64,000 bases of DNA. Source: Paenibacillus xylanexedens (lineage in GTDB: Bacteria; Bacillota; Bacilli; Paenibacillales; Paenibacillaceae). Shown piece by piece: positions 9,195 to 17,146 of the stretch (positions within the stretch are counted from its first letter, which is position 1; every line of letters starts with the position of its first letter). A model generated the notes under the pieces. The model was given only the letters and a program-made list of their open reading frames with translations, was not told the origin of the DNA and did not search any database. The translations under genes and the position numbers were made by a program. The DNA lies in the NCBI RefSeq assembly GCF_007676705.1, contig NZ_VEBF01000007.1, positions 62,001 through 126,000 of the forward strand, read 5' to 3'.

Positions 9195-10688
9195 TTAACG
9201 GTACGCAGCCAGACGATCATTCAGACTACGTGTCTGTCCATAGACATCCTGGTAGAGTGCAAACAGTCCATCATAGACCGCCACCGTATCCGGGTTAGGC
9301 ACATAGGATTTCGCCGGACGAATGAACGCCGTCGCACATTCCTGTAAGGACGGGAACCAGCCACAGCCATAGGCGGCCAGCATCGCTGCACCCATCGCAG
9401 GACCCTGTTCGCTCTCCAGCTTCACAATCGTAGCGTTGAAGACATCAGCCTGCATTTGCAACCAGGCTTCATTCTTGGCACCGCCACCAATGGAGATGAC
9501 TTCATTGACTGTTTTGCCTGCACCACGCAGAATATCAATGGACTCACGCAGTGAGAATGTAATGCCCTCCATTACCGCGCGTCCAAAGTGCTCCAGCTTG
9601 TGCCCCGCATCCATACCGATGAAGCTACCGCGAATATTCGCATCTGGATGAGGCGTACGCTCCCCAACGATATAAGGTGTGAACAACAATCCGTTGCTGC
9701 CCGCCGGAACCTGATCAATGCCCTGCAAGAGCACATCAAATGATTTGTCCGCTGCAAACGTATCCTTGAACCAGGACAGGCTATATCCTGCGGCAAGTGT
9801 TACCCCCATAATATAGAAGGCATCCTTCTCGCCGTGGTTAAAAAAGTGTACTTTTCCTTCGAAATCGAGATCTTTGCGCTCTTCGTAGGAAAGCACAACC
9901 CCGGACGTCCCGATGCTGCACATCGTCTGTCCTTCACTCAGAATGCCTGCGCCAATGGCACCACATGCATTATCCGCTCCACCTGCATATACTTTCGTTG
10001 CAGCCGCCAGACCCGTTTGATCCGCAATCTCAGGCAGCAATGTGCCTACTTCCTCAAACGATTCCACAAGACGTGGACAGAGGGAGATCGGCAGCTCGAA
10101 TGCTTCTGCAATTTCGTTACTCCACTGCTTGCCTGCCACGTCCAGCAGCAAAGTTCCCGCTGCATCCGAATAATCCATAGCGTAGTCCCCAGTCAAGCGA
10201 TAACGCACATAGTCTTTCGGCAACAGGAACAAGGATGTTTGTTGCAGCAATTCAGGCTCGTTCTCCTGAACCCACAGAATTTTCGGCAATGTAAAACCTT
10301 CAAGTGCACGGTTCCGCGCAATGCTTAACAGCTTGCTGTCCAGCACTTTTTCGATGCGACGGCACTGAGCCGTTGTACGTGTATCGTTCCACAGGATTGC
10401 GTTACGCAGCGGTTTGCCTTCGGCATCCACCAAAACCAGTCCATGCATCTGTCCGGAGAAACTCAAACCCTCGATTTCCGAAGGATGCACGCCAGACACT
10501 TCCAGCAATTTACGCAGGGAGACAATCGTCTGCTCTACCCAATCTTCTGGATTTTGTTCACTATATCCGGCCTTGGGCTGATACAACGGATATGCCTCGG
10601 ATGCTTCAAATGCTACTTTTCCTTCACGATTGACCAGCACAGTTTTGACCGCGCTCGTCCCTAGATCGACACCAATGACGTAACTCAT
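9195..10688 (-). CDS. xylB: Xylulokinase
   Basis: The 497-residue FGGY-family kinase phosphorylates D-xylulose to xylulose 5-phosphate with ATP, feeding the pentose phosphate pathway. The N-terminal ATP-binding motif GVDLGTSAVKT, the substrate region SGQMHGLVLVD and WNDTR, and the catalytic-Asp region GGADNACGAIG are all present, as is a C-terminal GGGAKNEAWLQ motif. The length is normal. GAGAGGAG lies upstream of the ATG. It follows xylA on the same strand, but 680 bases with a terminator and two structured repeats separate them. Whether it is read from the xylA promoter is therefore open. Confidence 0.95.
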   Translation of the reverse strand: MSYVIGVDLGTSAVKTVLVNREGKVAFEASEAYPLYQPKAGYSEQNPEDWVEQTIVSLRKLLEVSGVHPSEIEGLSFSGQMHGLVLVDAEGKPLRNAILWNDTRTTAQCRRIEKVLDSKLLSIARNRALEGFTLPKILWVQENEPELLQQTSLFLLPKDYVRYRLTGDYAMDYSDAAGTLLLDVAGKQWSNEIAEAFELPISLCPRLVESFEEVGTLLPEIADQTGLAAATKVYAGGADNACGAIGAGILSEGQTMCSIGTSGVVLSYEERKDLDFEGKVHFFNHGEKDAFYIMGVTLAAGYSLSWFKDTFAADKSFDVLLQGIDQVPAGSNGLLFTPYIVGERTPHPDANIRGSFIGMDAGHKLEHFGRAVMEGITFSLRESIDILRGAGKTVNEVISIGGGAKNEAWLQMQADVFNATIVKLESEQGPAMGAAMLAAYGCGWFPSLQECATAFIRPAKSYVPNPDTVAVYDGLFALYQDVYGQTRSLNDRLAAYR

Positions 10689-10720
10689 AGGTTAACTCCT
10701 CTCGTTTGTAACAGGATTGT

Positions 10721-10914
10721 ATAAATGAAACCTTGATGCTCATGTGGTCACTTCGTGATCAGAAAACCCTCAGATCGCCGTTATCCCCGGATTTCCTTTA
10801 TACCCTTTAGCAAGGGTGAAATCCGGGGTTAAATGCGCACGCTCCGCTTCCTCGGGTCCTTTCTGCTCACTTCGTTCTGCCTGTGCCATCTTAGACAAAC
10901 ATTTATATCAAAAC
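10721..10914. repeat. Structured intergenic repeat, copy A
   Basis: This is about 190 bases starting ATAAATGAAACC and ending near ATTTATATCAAAA. Its centre is a long imperfect hairpin: CCCCGGATTTC (10785-10795) pairs with GAAATCCGGGG (10818-10828), and inside it CCCTT pairs with AAGGG. An outer pair is CAGAAAACCC (10760-10769) with GGGTCCTTTCTG (10854-10865). It lies between xylA and xylB. A closely similar copy follows at 10979, and looser copies lie near 23.6 and 51.0 kb. No open frame in it looks coding. Confidence 0.85.
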
Positions 10915-10978
10915 AGTAAAAACATACTCGTTCTTATAGCAGAAAGATTGATCCAATGGCCTTGATTCGCCATTGGTT

Positions 10979-11174
10979 ATAAATGAAACCTCTCAATTGA
11001 ACATGTAACCACTTCGTGATCAGAAAACCCTCGGATCGCCGTTACCCCCAGATTTCCTTAATACCCTTTACAAGGGTGAAATCCGGGGATAAATGCGACC
11101 GCTTCGCTTCCTCGGGTCCTTTCTGCTCACTTCGTTCTGCATGCACCATCATAGATAAACATTTAAATCAAAAA
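10979..11174. repeat. Structured intergenic repeat, copy B
   Basis: It repeats copy A in the same orientation 258 bases further on, with about 65 unrelated bases between. The outer arm (CAGAAAACCC with GGGTCCTTTCTG) and the inner hairpin are kept. One inner arm has changes (CCCCCAGATTTC against GAAATCCGGGG). Tandem placement suggests local duplication or two separate insertions. Confidence 0.85.
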
Positions 11175-11200
11175 TTTAAAAACCGCTTGTTTGTTTAATC

Positions 11201-11242
11201 AAAAAACCGCCCCCGTCTTCCCAAGGGAAAGTCGGGGACGGT
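11201..11242 (-). terminator. Intrinsic terminator of xylA
   Basis: On the minus strand ACCGTCCCCGACTTTCCC pairs with GGGAAGACGGGGGCGGT and a TTTTTT run follows. It lies about 130 bases after the xylA stop and before the two repeats, so most xylA transcripts should end here. Confidence 0.9.
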
Positions 11243-11369
11243 CCGAATGTCATGCTTGTTCAGGCGTTCCGTGGTACAAGCTTGTGCAAGGCAGACTTGG
11301 ATACTAATGTCCAACCACATATGAGTAACCATCGGTGGTCGACGTGCACCAATCCTGCCTAATCCGCTA

Positions 11370-12686
11370 TTAGTCAGCCAGGATGTACTGGTTGAGTTGT
11401 GCTCTCAGCAATTCCTGACGTCCGGATTGGTTTTTACGTGGGCTTTCGTTGTTCAGTGCATACTCAGCAAGGGAAGCCAGTGTTGCTTTACCTGCAACCA
11501 CATCTGCGCCAATACCTTCGCTGAAGCTGCTGTAACGTTTTTCGATGAAATCATCGAATACGCGATCTTCGATCAGTTTTGCTGCTACTTTCAGACCTTT
11601 CGCATACGTGTCCATACCTGCGATGTGTGCCAGGAACAGATCGTCTGCTTCGAAGGAACCACGACGTACTTTCGCATCAAAGTTCACACCACCACGGCCG
11701 ATACCGCCGTTTTTCAATACTTCATACATTGTCAATGTAGCATCGTACATATCAACCGGGAATTCATCCGTATCCCAACCGATCAGCATATCGCCTTGGT
11801 TCGCATCAAGGGAACCGAGCATGCCGTTTGTACGAGCTACGCGGATTTCGTGATCGAATGTATGACCAGCCAGTGTAGCGTGGTTCGCTTCCAGGTTGAG
11901 TTTGAAGTGTTTGTCCAAACCGTATTTTTGCAAGAATGCAATGGAAGTAGCTGCATCATAATCATATTGGTGTTTCGTTGGCTCTTTTGGTTTAGGCTCG
12001 ATCAGGAATTGTGCGTCAAAACCAATTTCCTTCGCGTAGTCTACAGCCATATGGAACATGCGAGCAATGTTGTCTTGCTCCAGTTGCATGTCTGTGTTCA
12101 ACAATGTGTCGTAACCTTCACGACCGCCCCAGAAGACATAGTTTTCAGCGCCAAGACGTTTACCCACTTCCAGACCTTTCTTGATCTGTGCTGCAGCGTG
12201 AGCATACACATCTGCGTTACAAGTGGAAGCTGCACCAAACATGAAGCGTGGGTTCGAGAACATGTTCGCTGTATTCCAGAGCAGTTTTTTGCCGCTGGAT
12301 TTCATGTGGTCTTCAATCAGATCAACGATCGTGTCGATGTTGCTGTAGAACTCACGCAGGTTGTTGCCTTCTGGTGCGATGTCCACATCGTGGAAACAGA
12401 AGAACGGGAGATTCATTTTCTCCAAAAATTCAAATGCCGCTTCTACGCGTACTTTCGCGAGATCCAGACCCGAGTATTTATCCCAAGAGCGAACAGCTGT
12501 CTCCGCACCGAACGGGTCACTGCCGCCTGCAGTTAATGTATGCCAGTAAGCCATACCGAAACGGAAATGTTCTTCCATCGATTTGCCGGCTACCACTTCT
12601 TCCGGATTATAATGTTTAAAAGCAAATGGATTCTTGGAATCTTTACCTTCGAATGCAATTTTATTAACGGATTCAAAATAGGCCAT
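11370..12686 (-). CDS. xylA: Xylose isomerase
   Basis: The 438-residue TIM-barrel enzyme converts D-xylose to D-xylulose. Metal and substrate motifs are visible: CFHDVDIAPEG, the metal-binding LIEPKPKEPTKHQYD, and NLEANHATLAGH. Length and sequence fit the longer class II (Firmicute) form. The ATG is preceded by a GAGGAGG ribosome binding site. The gene is divergent from xylR; the space between them holds an operator-like palindrome and a cre-like site. The product goes to XylB. No xylose transporter gene is in the window. Confidence 0.97.
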   Translation of the reverse strand: MAYFESVNKIAFEGKDSKNPFAFKHYNPEEVVAGKSMEEHFRFGMAYWHTLTAGGSDPFGAETAVRSWDKYSGLDLAKVRVEAAFEFLEKMNLPFFCFHDVDIAPEGNNLREFYSNIDTIVDLIEDHMKSSGKKLLWNTANMFSNPRFMFGAASTCNADVYAHAAAQIKKGLEVGKRLGAENYVFWGGREGYDTLLNTDMQLEQDNIARMFHMAVDYAKEIGFDAQFLIEPKPKEPTKHQYDYDAATSIAFLQKYGLDKHFKLNLEANHATLAGHTFDHEIRVARTNGMLGSLDANQGDMLIGWDTDEFPVDMYDATLTMYEVLKNGGIGRGGVNFDAKVRRGSFEADDLFLAHIAGMDTYAKGLKVAAKLIEDRVFDDFIEKRYSSFSEGIGADVVAGKATLASLAEYALNNESPRKNQSGRQELLRAQLNQYILAD

Positions 12687-12714
12687 GTGTAAAATGCCTC
12701 CTCAATAGTTTTAA

Positions 12715-12728
12715 AGAAATCGTTTACA
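12715..12728. promoter_or_regulatory. cre-like CcpA site in the xylA leader
   Basis: AGAAATCGTTTACA matches the cre consensus (TGWAANCGNTNWCA) at all but the first position. It lies just downstream of the likely xylA transcription start, a place where CcpA blocks elongation in other bacilli. This suggests glucose repression of xylose use. Confidence 0.65.
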
Positions 12729-12747
12729 CCGTTATCCTATCACATCG

Positions 12748-12778
12748 ATTATACTTTGTCTATTGGTTAAACAAAGTA
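12748..12778 (-). promoter_or_regulatory. xylA promoter with XylR operator-like palindrome
   Basis: Read on the minus strand, TATAAT (12753-12748) is the likely -10 box of xylA. The inverted repeat TACTTTGT...ACAAAGTA (12752-12778) spans the spacer and -35 region. Its form resembles xyl operators of bacilli (AGTTTGTTT...AAACAAACT type). XylR bound here would block the polymerase until xylose is present. Confidence 0.65.
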
Positions 12779-12886
12779 AAAATAAAAATGTTTTTTACAG
12801 GTTTGTTTACGCTATAATAGTCGAATAACTTGTTACGGATGTGGGTCAGAACCCTTTTATCAGAAGAATAGGAGTGCCTTAACGAT

Positions 12887-14053
12887 ATGAAAATTACGGG
12901 AGACCAGATGCTGGTCAAAAAAATAAACAAGTCGATCGTTCTTGATACGATCCGGCGGCATGCCCCTCTCTCGCGCGCACGGGTGTCCGAGGTCACGGGG
13001 CTGAACAAGGCAACGGTATCCAACCTGGTTGCTGATCTGATCAGTGATGATCTGGTGCAGGAGATTGGCCCTGGGGAATCCAGCGGCGGACGTAAACCAC
13101 TCATGCTGCTGTTTCGAGGGACATCAGGCTATGCAGTCGGTCTGGAACTCAGTGTGACCCATTTGAAAGGCGTGCTTACAGATCTGGAAGGTCACGTCAT
13201 TACAGAGTACGCAGTGACCTTGGAACACCATGACGTGTCCTCTGTACTCGAGCAATTAAAATTGGCCGCAAAGCAGCTCATTGAAGCAGCTCCTCCTTCG
13301 CCTCACGGTGTCATTGGCATTGGCATCGGAGTACCCGGCATGGTCGATGAGGCAGGGACGGTCCTGTTTGCACCCAACCTGGGGTGGGAGAAGGTAGCTC
13401 TTCGCTCCATGCTTGAAGAAGAATTTGAACTGCCAGTAACCATCGATAATGAAGCCAATGCGGGTGCCCATGGAGAGTTGAATTTTGGGGCAGGCATCGG
13501 TGTCCGTCACATGATCTACATCAGTGCAGGCATGGGTATTGGTTCAGGCATCATGGTGGATGGTGAATTATACAAAGGAGCGTGGGGCTACGCTGGGGAA
13601 ACAGGCCACATGTCCATTGAAGCGGAAGGTCTGCCCTGTTCCTGTGGTAATCGTGGCTGCTGGGAGTTATATGCATCGGAAAAAGCCTATGAGCATCCGG
13701 ATCATCAGCTGAAGTTACCTGCTCATACCACCCGAGATCTGATTCATTATGCGGAGCAAGGTCACGAGGATGTTCAGGCATTATACGACACGATTGGACG
13801 AAAGCTGGGGATTGGCATTACCAATATCGTGAACAGTTTCAATCCGGAACGCATTATCATTGGCGGTCCCCTCTCCGAAGCTGGTCCCTGGATTGAGACA
13901 GCCTTAAAGCAAGTGGTTGAGGAGCGAACATTACCTTATCACCGTCGTAGTCTGCAGATTGAATGGGCAGCCCTGGGCAGCCGTTCTACACGTGTTGGTG
14001 CCGCTTACTCTGCGATATCCCAATTTTTAGGTAGAATTAGGGTGTCCGTCTAA
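12887..14053 (+). CDS. xylR: Xylose repressor XylR, ROK family
   Basis: The 388-residue protein has an N-terminal winged helix-turn-helix (about residues 12-60, with LSRARVSEVTGLNKATVSNL). The ROK sugar-binding domain follows, with GIGIGVPGMVDEAG and the zinc-type motif CSCGNRGCWE. It is divergent from xylA and should repress it when xylose is absent. The ATG at 12887 gives an N-terminus (MKITGDQMLVKKINK) like other XylR proteins. AGGAG lies 12 bases upstream, which is rather far; a second ATG at residue 8 has GGGAG closer. A TATAAT at 12813-12818 is a possible -10 box. Confidence 0.93.
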   Translation: MKITGDQMLVKKINKSIVLDTIRRHAPLSRARVSEVTGLNKATVSNLVADLISDDLVQEIGPGESSGGRKPLMLLFRGTSGYAVGLELSVTHLKGVLTDLEGHVITEYAVTLEHHDVSSVLEQLKLAAKQLIEAAPPSPHGVIGIGIGVPGMVDEAGTVLFAPNLGWEKVALRSMLEEEFELPVTIDNEANAGAHGELNFGAGIGVRHMIYISAGMGIGSGIMVDGELYKGAWGYAGETGHMSIEAEGLPCSCGNRGCWELYASEKAYEHPDHQLKLPAHTTRDLIHYAEQGHEDVQALYDTIGRKLGIGITNIVNSFNPERIIIGGPLSEAGPWIETALKQVVEERTLPYHRRSLQIEWAALGSRSTRVGAAYSAISQFLGRIRVSV

Positions 14054-14199
14054 TAATAGATGAAAATTGACATCATTTTGCCCCATTTCCTCCCTTTTTG
14101 TTAAAGAAATCCAGAGGTATAATGAGGTTATGTGATTTTTGTCATGGCTGTGTGAATACAGCTGTGTTAATTCCGATAACGAAACGGAGTGAAAAAAGC

Positions 14200-14397
14200 G
14201 TGACCTACGTGGATACTTCAGATATCTCGGCGCAAATGTTTGTCACCGTACTCCTGTTCCTGATTGTGCTTGCGCCCCTGTTCAGCCTTGGCATACTCCG
14301 ATTGTTCCAGAGCAAAAAGAAGGCTGGTTTCATGTACATGCTGTCAGGATTGCTGGTGTATGTTGTATTTCAGACTTTTATGAGCATCTTTTTCTAG
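14200..14397 (+). CDS. Small two-helix membrane protein
   Basis: I do not recognise this 65-residue protein. It has two hydrophobic segments (about residues 11-31 and 40-62) joined by a basic turn (RLFQSKKKAG), so it is a small membrane hairpin. I chose the GTG at 14200 because GGAG sits ten bases upstream. Earlier in-frame start codons would add a Cys-rich stretch without a ribosome binding site. A plus-strand terminator follows within 60 bases, which supports a real transcription unit. Confidence 0.6.
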   Translation: MTYVDTSDISAQMFVTVLLFLIVLAPLFSLGILRLFQSKKKAGFMYMLSGLLVYVVFQTFMSIFF

Positions 14398-14454
14398 ATG
14401 GAAGATGGTGTATTGAATCTTATGTTCTGACAATCTTGGATGTACAAATGAGAA

Positions 14455-14483
14455 AGGAGGAGCCACTGGCGCCTCCCTTTTTT
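14455..14483 (+). terminator. Intrinsic terminator of the small membrane protein gene
   Basis: GGAGGAGCC and GGCGCCTCC pair, and TTTTTT follows on the plus strand. The stretch from here to 14622 shows no gene. Confidence 0.75.
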
Positions 14484-14622
14484 GGTTGTCCGCACTTCTA
14501 TACAGGATGATGATTGTCGAAGTCCGTATCTTGCAATCCCTATAGGGATATACTTTATTTCAAATGTTTCAAAAGAGCTTTCACCCAGGGGGGTAGTTTC
14601 GGCGCCCTCAAAGAAAACGCAC

Positions 14623-14653
14623 AAAAAACCGTACCCAATCGGGTACGGTTCTT
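14623..14653 (-). terminator. Intrinsic terminator of the glutaredoxin-like gene
   Basis: A perfect stem AACCGTACCC/GGGTACGGTT is followed by TTTTTT on the minus strand, about 85 bases after the stop at 14736. Confidence 0.88.
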
Positions 14654-14735
14654 TCTATATCCTAACGGCTCGCGAAAACCGGAATTGCATCGAAAAGTTC
14701 ATTCAATACATCATGTTCCAGATGATCAGCGTAAT

Positions 14736-14966
14736 TTAAGCGTCCAATGCTTTGGCAAATTGGGTTTTGTTCATACCCAGAATGCGGTGTTCACCAATTA
14801 CAGTCAAAGGCACGGCACGTACGCCCATGTCCCATACTTGTTGTGCGAACTCATCACTAGTCTCAATGTTGCGCTCTTCGTAAGCGATACCTTTGTCAGC
14901 CAGGAATGTTTTTACAGATTTGCAGTTCGGGCAGTTCGTTGAAGTATATACAATTACGTTTTCCAT
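14736..14966 (-). CDS. Glutaredoxin/NrdH-like redox protein
   Basis: The 76-residue protein has the thioredoxin fold of small glutaredoxins. The active-site CPNC motif has Cys12 and Cys15, and the cis-proline lies in RAVPLTV. GAGGTG precedes the ATG. It follows trxB by 62 bases on the same strand, so thioredoxin reductase may reduce it, as it reduces NrdH-type redoxins. The partner could also be another system; no ribonucleotide reductase gene is in the window. Confidence 0.82.
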   Translation of the reverse strand: MENVIVYTSTNCPNCKSVKTFLADKGIAYEERNIETSDEFAQQVWDMGVRAVPLTVIGEHRILGMNKTQFAKALDA

Positions 14967-15028
14967 GTTTAATTCACCTCATATGGTTTTATATTAATCT
15001 ATAGTTTGTTTAGGATCAGCTCATTTTA

Positions 15029-15970
15029 TTACAAAACAACTGCGCTGTGCTCCAAGCTTTCAATGTATTTCTCTGTGTCCATGGCAGCCATACATCCGCT
15101 ACCTGCAGCTGTAATCGCTTGTTTGTAACGTGTATCCTGAACGTCACCACATGCGAATACGCCTGGGATGTTCGTCTCGGATGTACCTGGTGTAGTCAAG
15201 ATATAACCGTGTTCGTCCGTAGTGATCTGTCCACCAAGGAATCCAGTGTTCGGTGTGTGACCAATGGCTACGAATACGCCGCTTGCCGGAATCACTTCTT
15301 CTTCACCTGTTTCGTTGTTCAACACTTTGAGTCCTGTCACGCCGTTATCGCCAGCAAGTACTTCGAGTGGTGTACGGTTAAGAGCCATTTCTACTTTTTC
15401 GTTGCTGCGTGCACGATCCTGCATGATTTTGGAGCCACGCAGTTCTTCACGACGGTGTACCAGCGTTACTTTGGAACCGAAACGGGACAGGAAGCTTGCT
15501 TCCTCAAGAGCAGAGTCTCCACCGCCGATAACGATGATCTCTTTGTTACGGAAGAAGAATCCATCACATGTTGCACATGTGCTGACACCGCGGCCCACAT
15601 TCGTTTCTTCGCCAGGGATACCCAGGTATTTGGCAGATGCGCCTGTAGACAGGATCAACGTTTCCGATACGAGCTCACCCATACCTTCGACTTGAATCTT
15701 GAACGGACGCTCGCTCATGTCGATGTTGTTCACCCAACCTGTGCGGAATTCAGCACCGAAGCGTTCTGCTTGTTTGCGCATGTTGTCCATCAGTTCTGGA
15801 CCCATAATTCCATCAGGAAAACCTGGGAAGTTCTCCACTTCAGTCGTCGTTGTCAGTTGGCCACCTGGTTGTGGTCCTTCAATAACGAGTGGGTTCAAGT
15901 TGGCACGTGCCAGATAGATTGCTGCTGTCAGCCCTGCAGGGCCTGTTCCAATAATAATTGATTTATACAT
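15029..15970 (-). CDS. trxB: Thioredoxin reductase
   Basis: This 313-residue flavoprotein uses NADPH to reduce thioredoxin. The FAD-binding start is IIIGTGPAGLTAA, the redox-active CATC motif has Cys132 and Cys135 followed by DG, and the NADPH site is IVIGGGDSALEEA. A second FAD motif GVFACGDVQD is near the C-terminus. Length is typical. A GGGGGAGGAA site precedes the ATG. The upstream leader contains a small hairpin (CAAAAGC/GCTTTTG near 16019-16038). Confidence 0.96.
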   Translation of the reverse strand: MYKSIIIGTGPAGLTAAIYLARANLNPLVIEGPQPGGQLTTTTEVENFPGFPDGIMGPELMDNMRKQAERFGAEFRTGWVNNIDMSERPFKIQVEGMGELVSETLILSTGASAKYLGIPGEETNVGRGVSTCATCDGFFFRNKEIIVIGGGDSALEEASFLSRFGSKVTLVHRREELRGSKIMQDRARSNEKVEMALNRTPLEVLAGDNGVTGLKVLNNETGEEEVIPASGVFVAIGHTPNTGFLGGQITTDEHGYILTTPGTSETNIPGVFACGDVQDTRYKQAITAAGSGCMAAMDTEKYIESLEHSAVVL

Positions 15971-16208
15971 GTATAGTTCCTCCCCCGGGTTCTACAAAAA
16001 GGTTGGGCCCTCCGGCATCAAAAGCTTATGCTTTTGCATACACTAGAACGAAAAGCCTACATCATGTCCACAAGTCCTGCCTGCGAAATGACAATTGCCC
16101 TATGCAGAAACGGAATTCTAATTTATAATCATTCTAATCTGTTGTTCATTATGATCTCTTTTATGTACGGTGTCAATGCTCGGCAGCGATTATGAAGAAG
16201 TCTTCATC

Positions 16209-16231
16209 AGGAGGGAAAATGGAAGCATGAA
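16209..16231 (+). promoter_or_regulatory. Ribosome binding site with a three-codon ORF overlapping the ZIP start
   Basis: AGGAGG (16209-16214) is followed four bases later by ATG GAA GCA TGA. The TGA of this tiny frame overlaps the ATG (16227) of the ZIP gene as ATGA. The strong site is well spaced for the tiny frame and rather far (12 bases) from the gene's own ATG. Confidence 0.5.
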
Positions 16232-16958
16232 CGATGCACTCATTGGCAGTTTTATATCAGCCATGTCTACCGGCCTAGGGGCCGTACCGATTCTATTTAT
16301 GCGCAAAATATCACACCGTCTGCGTGATATCTTGCTGGCCTACGCCGCAGGTATTATGACCTCGGCTTCAGTGTATAATCTCATTCCGGAAGCACTTGGC
16401 CAATCAAACCTTTTTGTACTCGCATTTGGTATTTTGCTTGGTAGCCTGGTTCTACTGGTTCTGGAAATGAAGATTCCACACGTGGATCTGGAGAATCCCG
16501 AGAAAATGCCTTTCAAAATCGAAGCCAAAGCTTTCATGATTATTGCAGCCATCACCATGCATAACCTGCCGGAAGGATTATCAGTTGGAGTCAGCTATGC
16601 AAGCTCGGATGCGAACCTGGGCAATCTCATTGCCTTCTCCATCGGATTGCAGAATGCGCCGGAAGGATTCCTGGTGGCCCTTTTCTTAGTAAATCAGAAC
16701 ATTGGCCGCTTCAAAGCACTAGGTATTGCCACCCTGACCGGTGCCGTAGAGATTATTACAGCTATGATCGGGTACACATTAAGTAGTCTCGTAGCTGGTC
16801 TTGTCCCTTATGGTTTGGCTTTTGCAGCCGGTGCGATGATGTTTATCGTCTATAAGGAACTTATTCCCGAGAGTCACGGCGATGGCAATGCACGTGTAGC
16901 GACGATGTCCTTTTTGCTCGGGCTCATCACGATGATCGGTCTGACCGAACTGTTCTAA
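16227..16958 (+). CDS. ZIP family metal transporter
   Basis: The 243-residue protein has about eight membrane segments. The ZIP metal-site helices are visible as HNLPEGLSVGVSYA and FSIGLQNAPEGFLVALF. ZIP proteins carry zinc, iron or other divalent metals into the cytosol. The usual His-rich loop is absent. I chose ATG 16227, since earlier in-frame starts lie ahead of the AGGAGG site. The gene runs convergent to a metal efflux ATPase and shares a two-way terminator with it. Confidence 0.88.
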   Translation: MNDALIGSFISAMSTGLGAVPILFMRKISHRLRDILLAYAAGIMTSASVYNLIPEALGQSNLFVLAFGILLGSLVLLVLEMKIPHVDLENPEKMPFKIEAKAFMIIAAITMHNLPEGLSVGVSYASSDANLGNLIAFSIGLQNAPEGFLVALFLVNQNIGRFKALGIATLTGAVEIITAMIGYTLSSLVAGLVPYGLAFAAGAMMFIVYKELIPESHGDGNARVATMSFLLGLITMIGLTELF

Positions 16959-17013
16959 TTGCAGAACGAATACTTACATTACAACCAATAAGGCACCCTT
17001 ATAAGCACAACAT

Positions 17014-17058
17014 AAAGAACCCGAGCGGACAGTCCAAGACTGTCGACCGGGTTCTTTG
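17014..17058. terminator. Bidirectional terminator between ZIP gene and metal ATPase
   Basis: AAAGAACCCG pairs with CGGGTTCTTT, and an inner GGACAGTC pairs with GACTGTC. T-rich sequence follows on both strands, so it can end both convergent genes. Confidence 0.8.
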
Positions 17059-17146
17059 TTTAGCCACAAATGAAGATTCCATGAAATTAATGGGATTGCC
17101 TGTCAGAGGCATTACGCCCTCTTCTCCCATCTCTCTTCAATTCTGA

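Noticed and set aside
11016..11198. Short plus-strand frame in repeat copy B
   Set aside because: It lies inside the structured repeat, and its sequence follows the repeat; copies A and C do not keep the frame.
11397..12536. Long plus-strand reading frame opposite xylA
   Set aside because: It lies antisense to a clear xylose isomerase gene, is Cys/Phe-rich with no domain, and has no ribosome binding site; such frames arise from codon bias.
14394..14624. Possible minus-strand 76-residue gene after the small membrane protein
   Set aside because: It runs through a terminator hairpin, has no good start site and no family resemblance.
15047..15961. Plus-strand reading frame opposite trxB
   Set aside because: It covers almost all of trxB on the opposite strand, with odd composition and no recognisable motifs.
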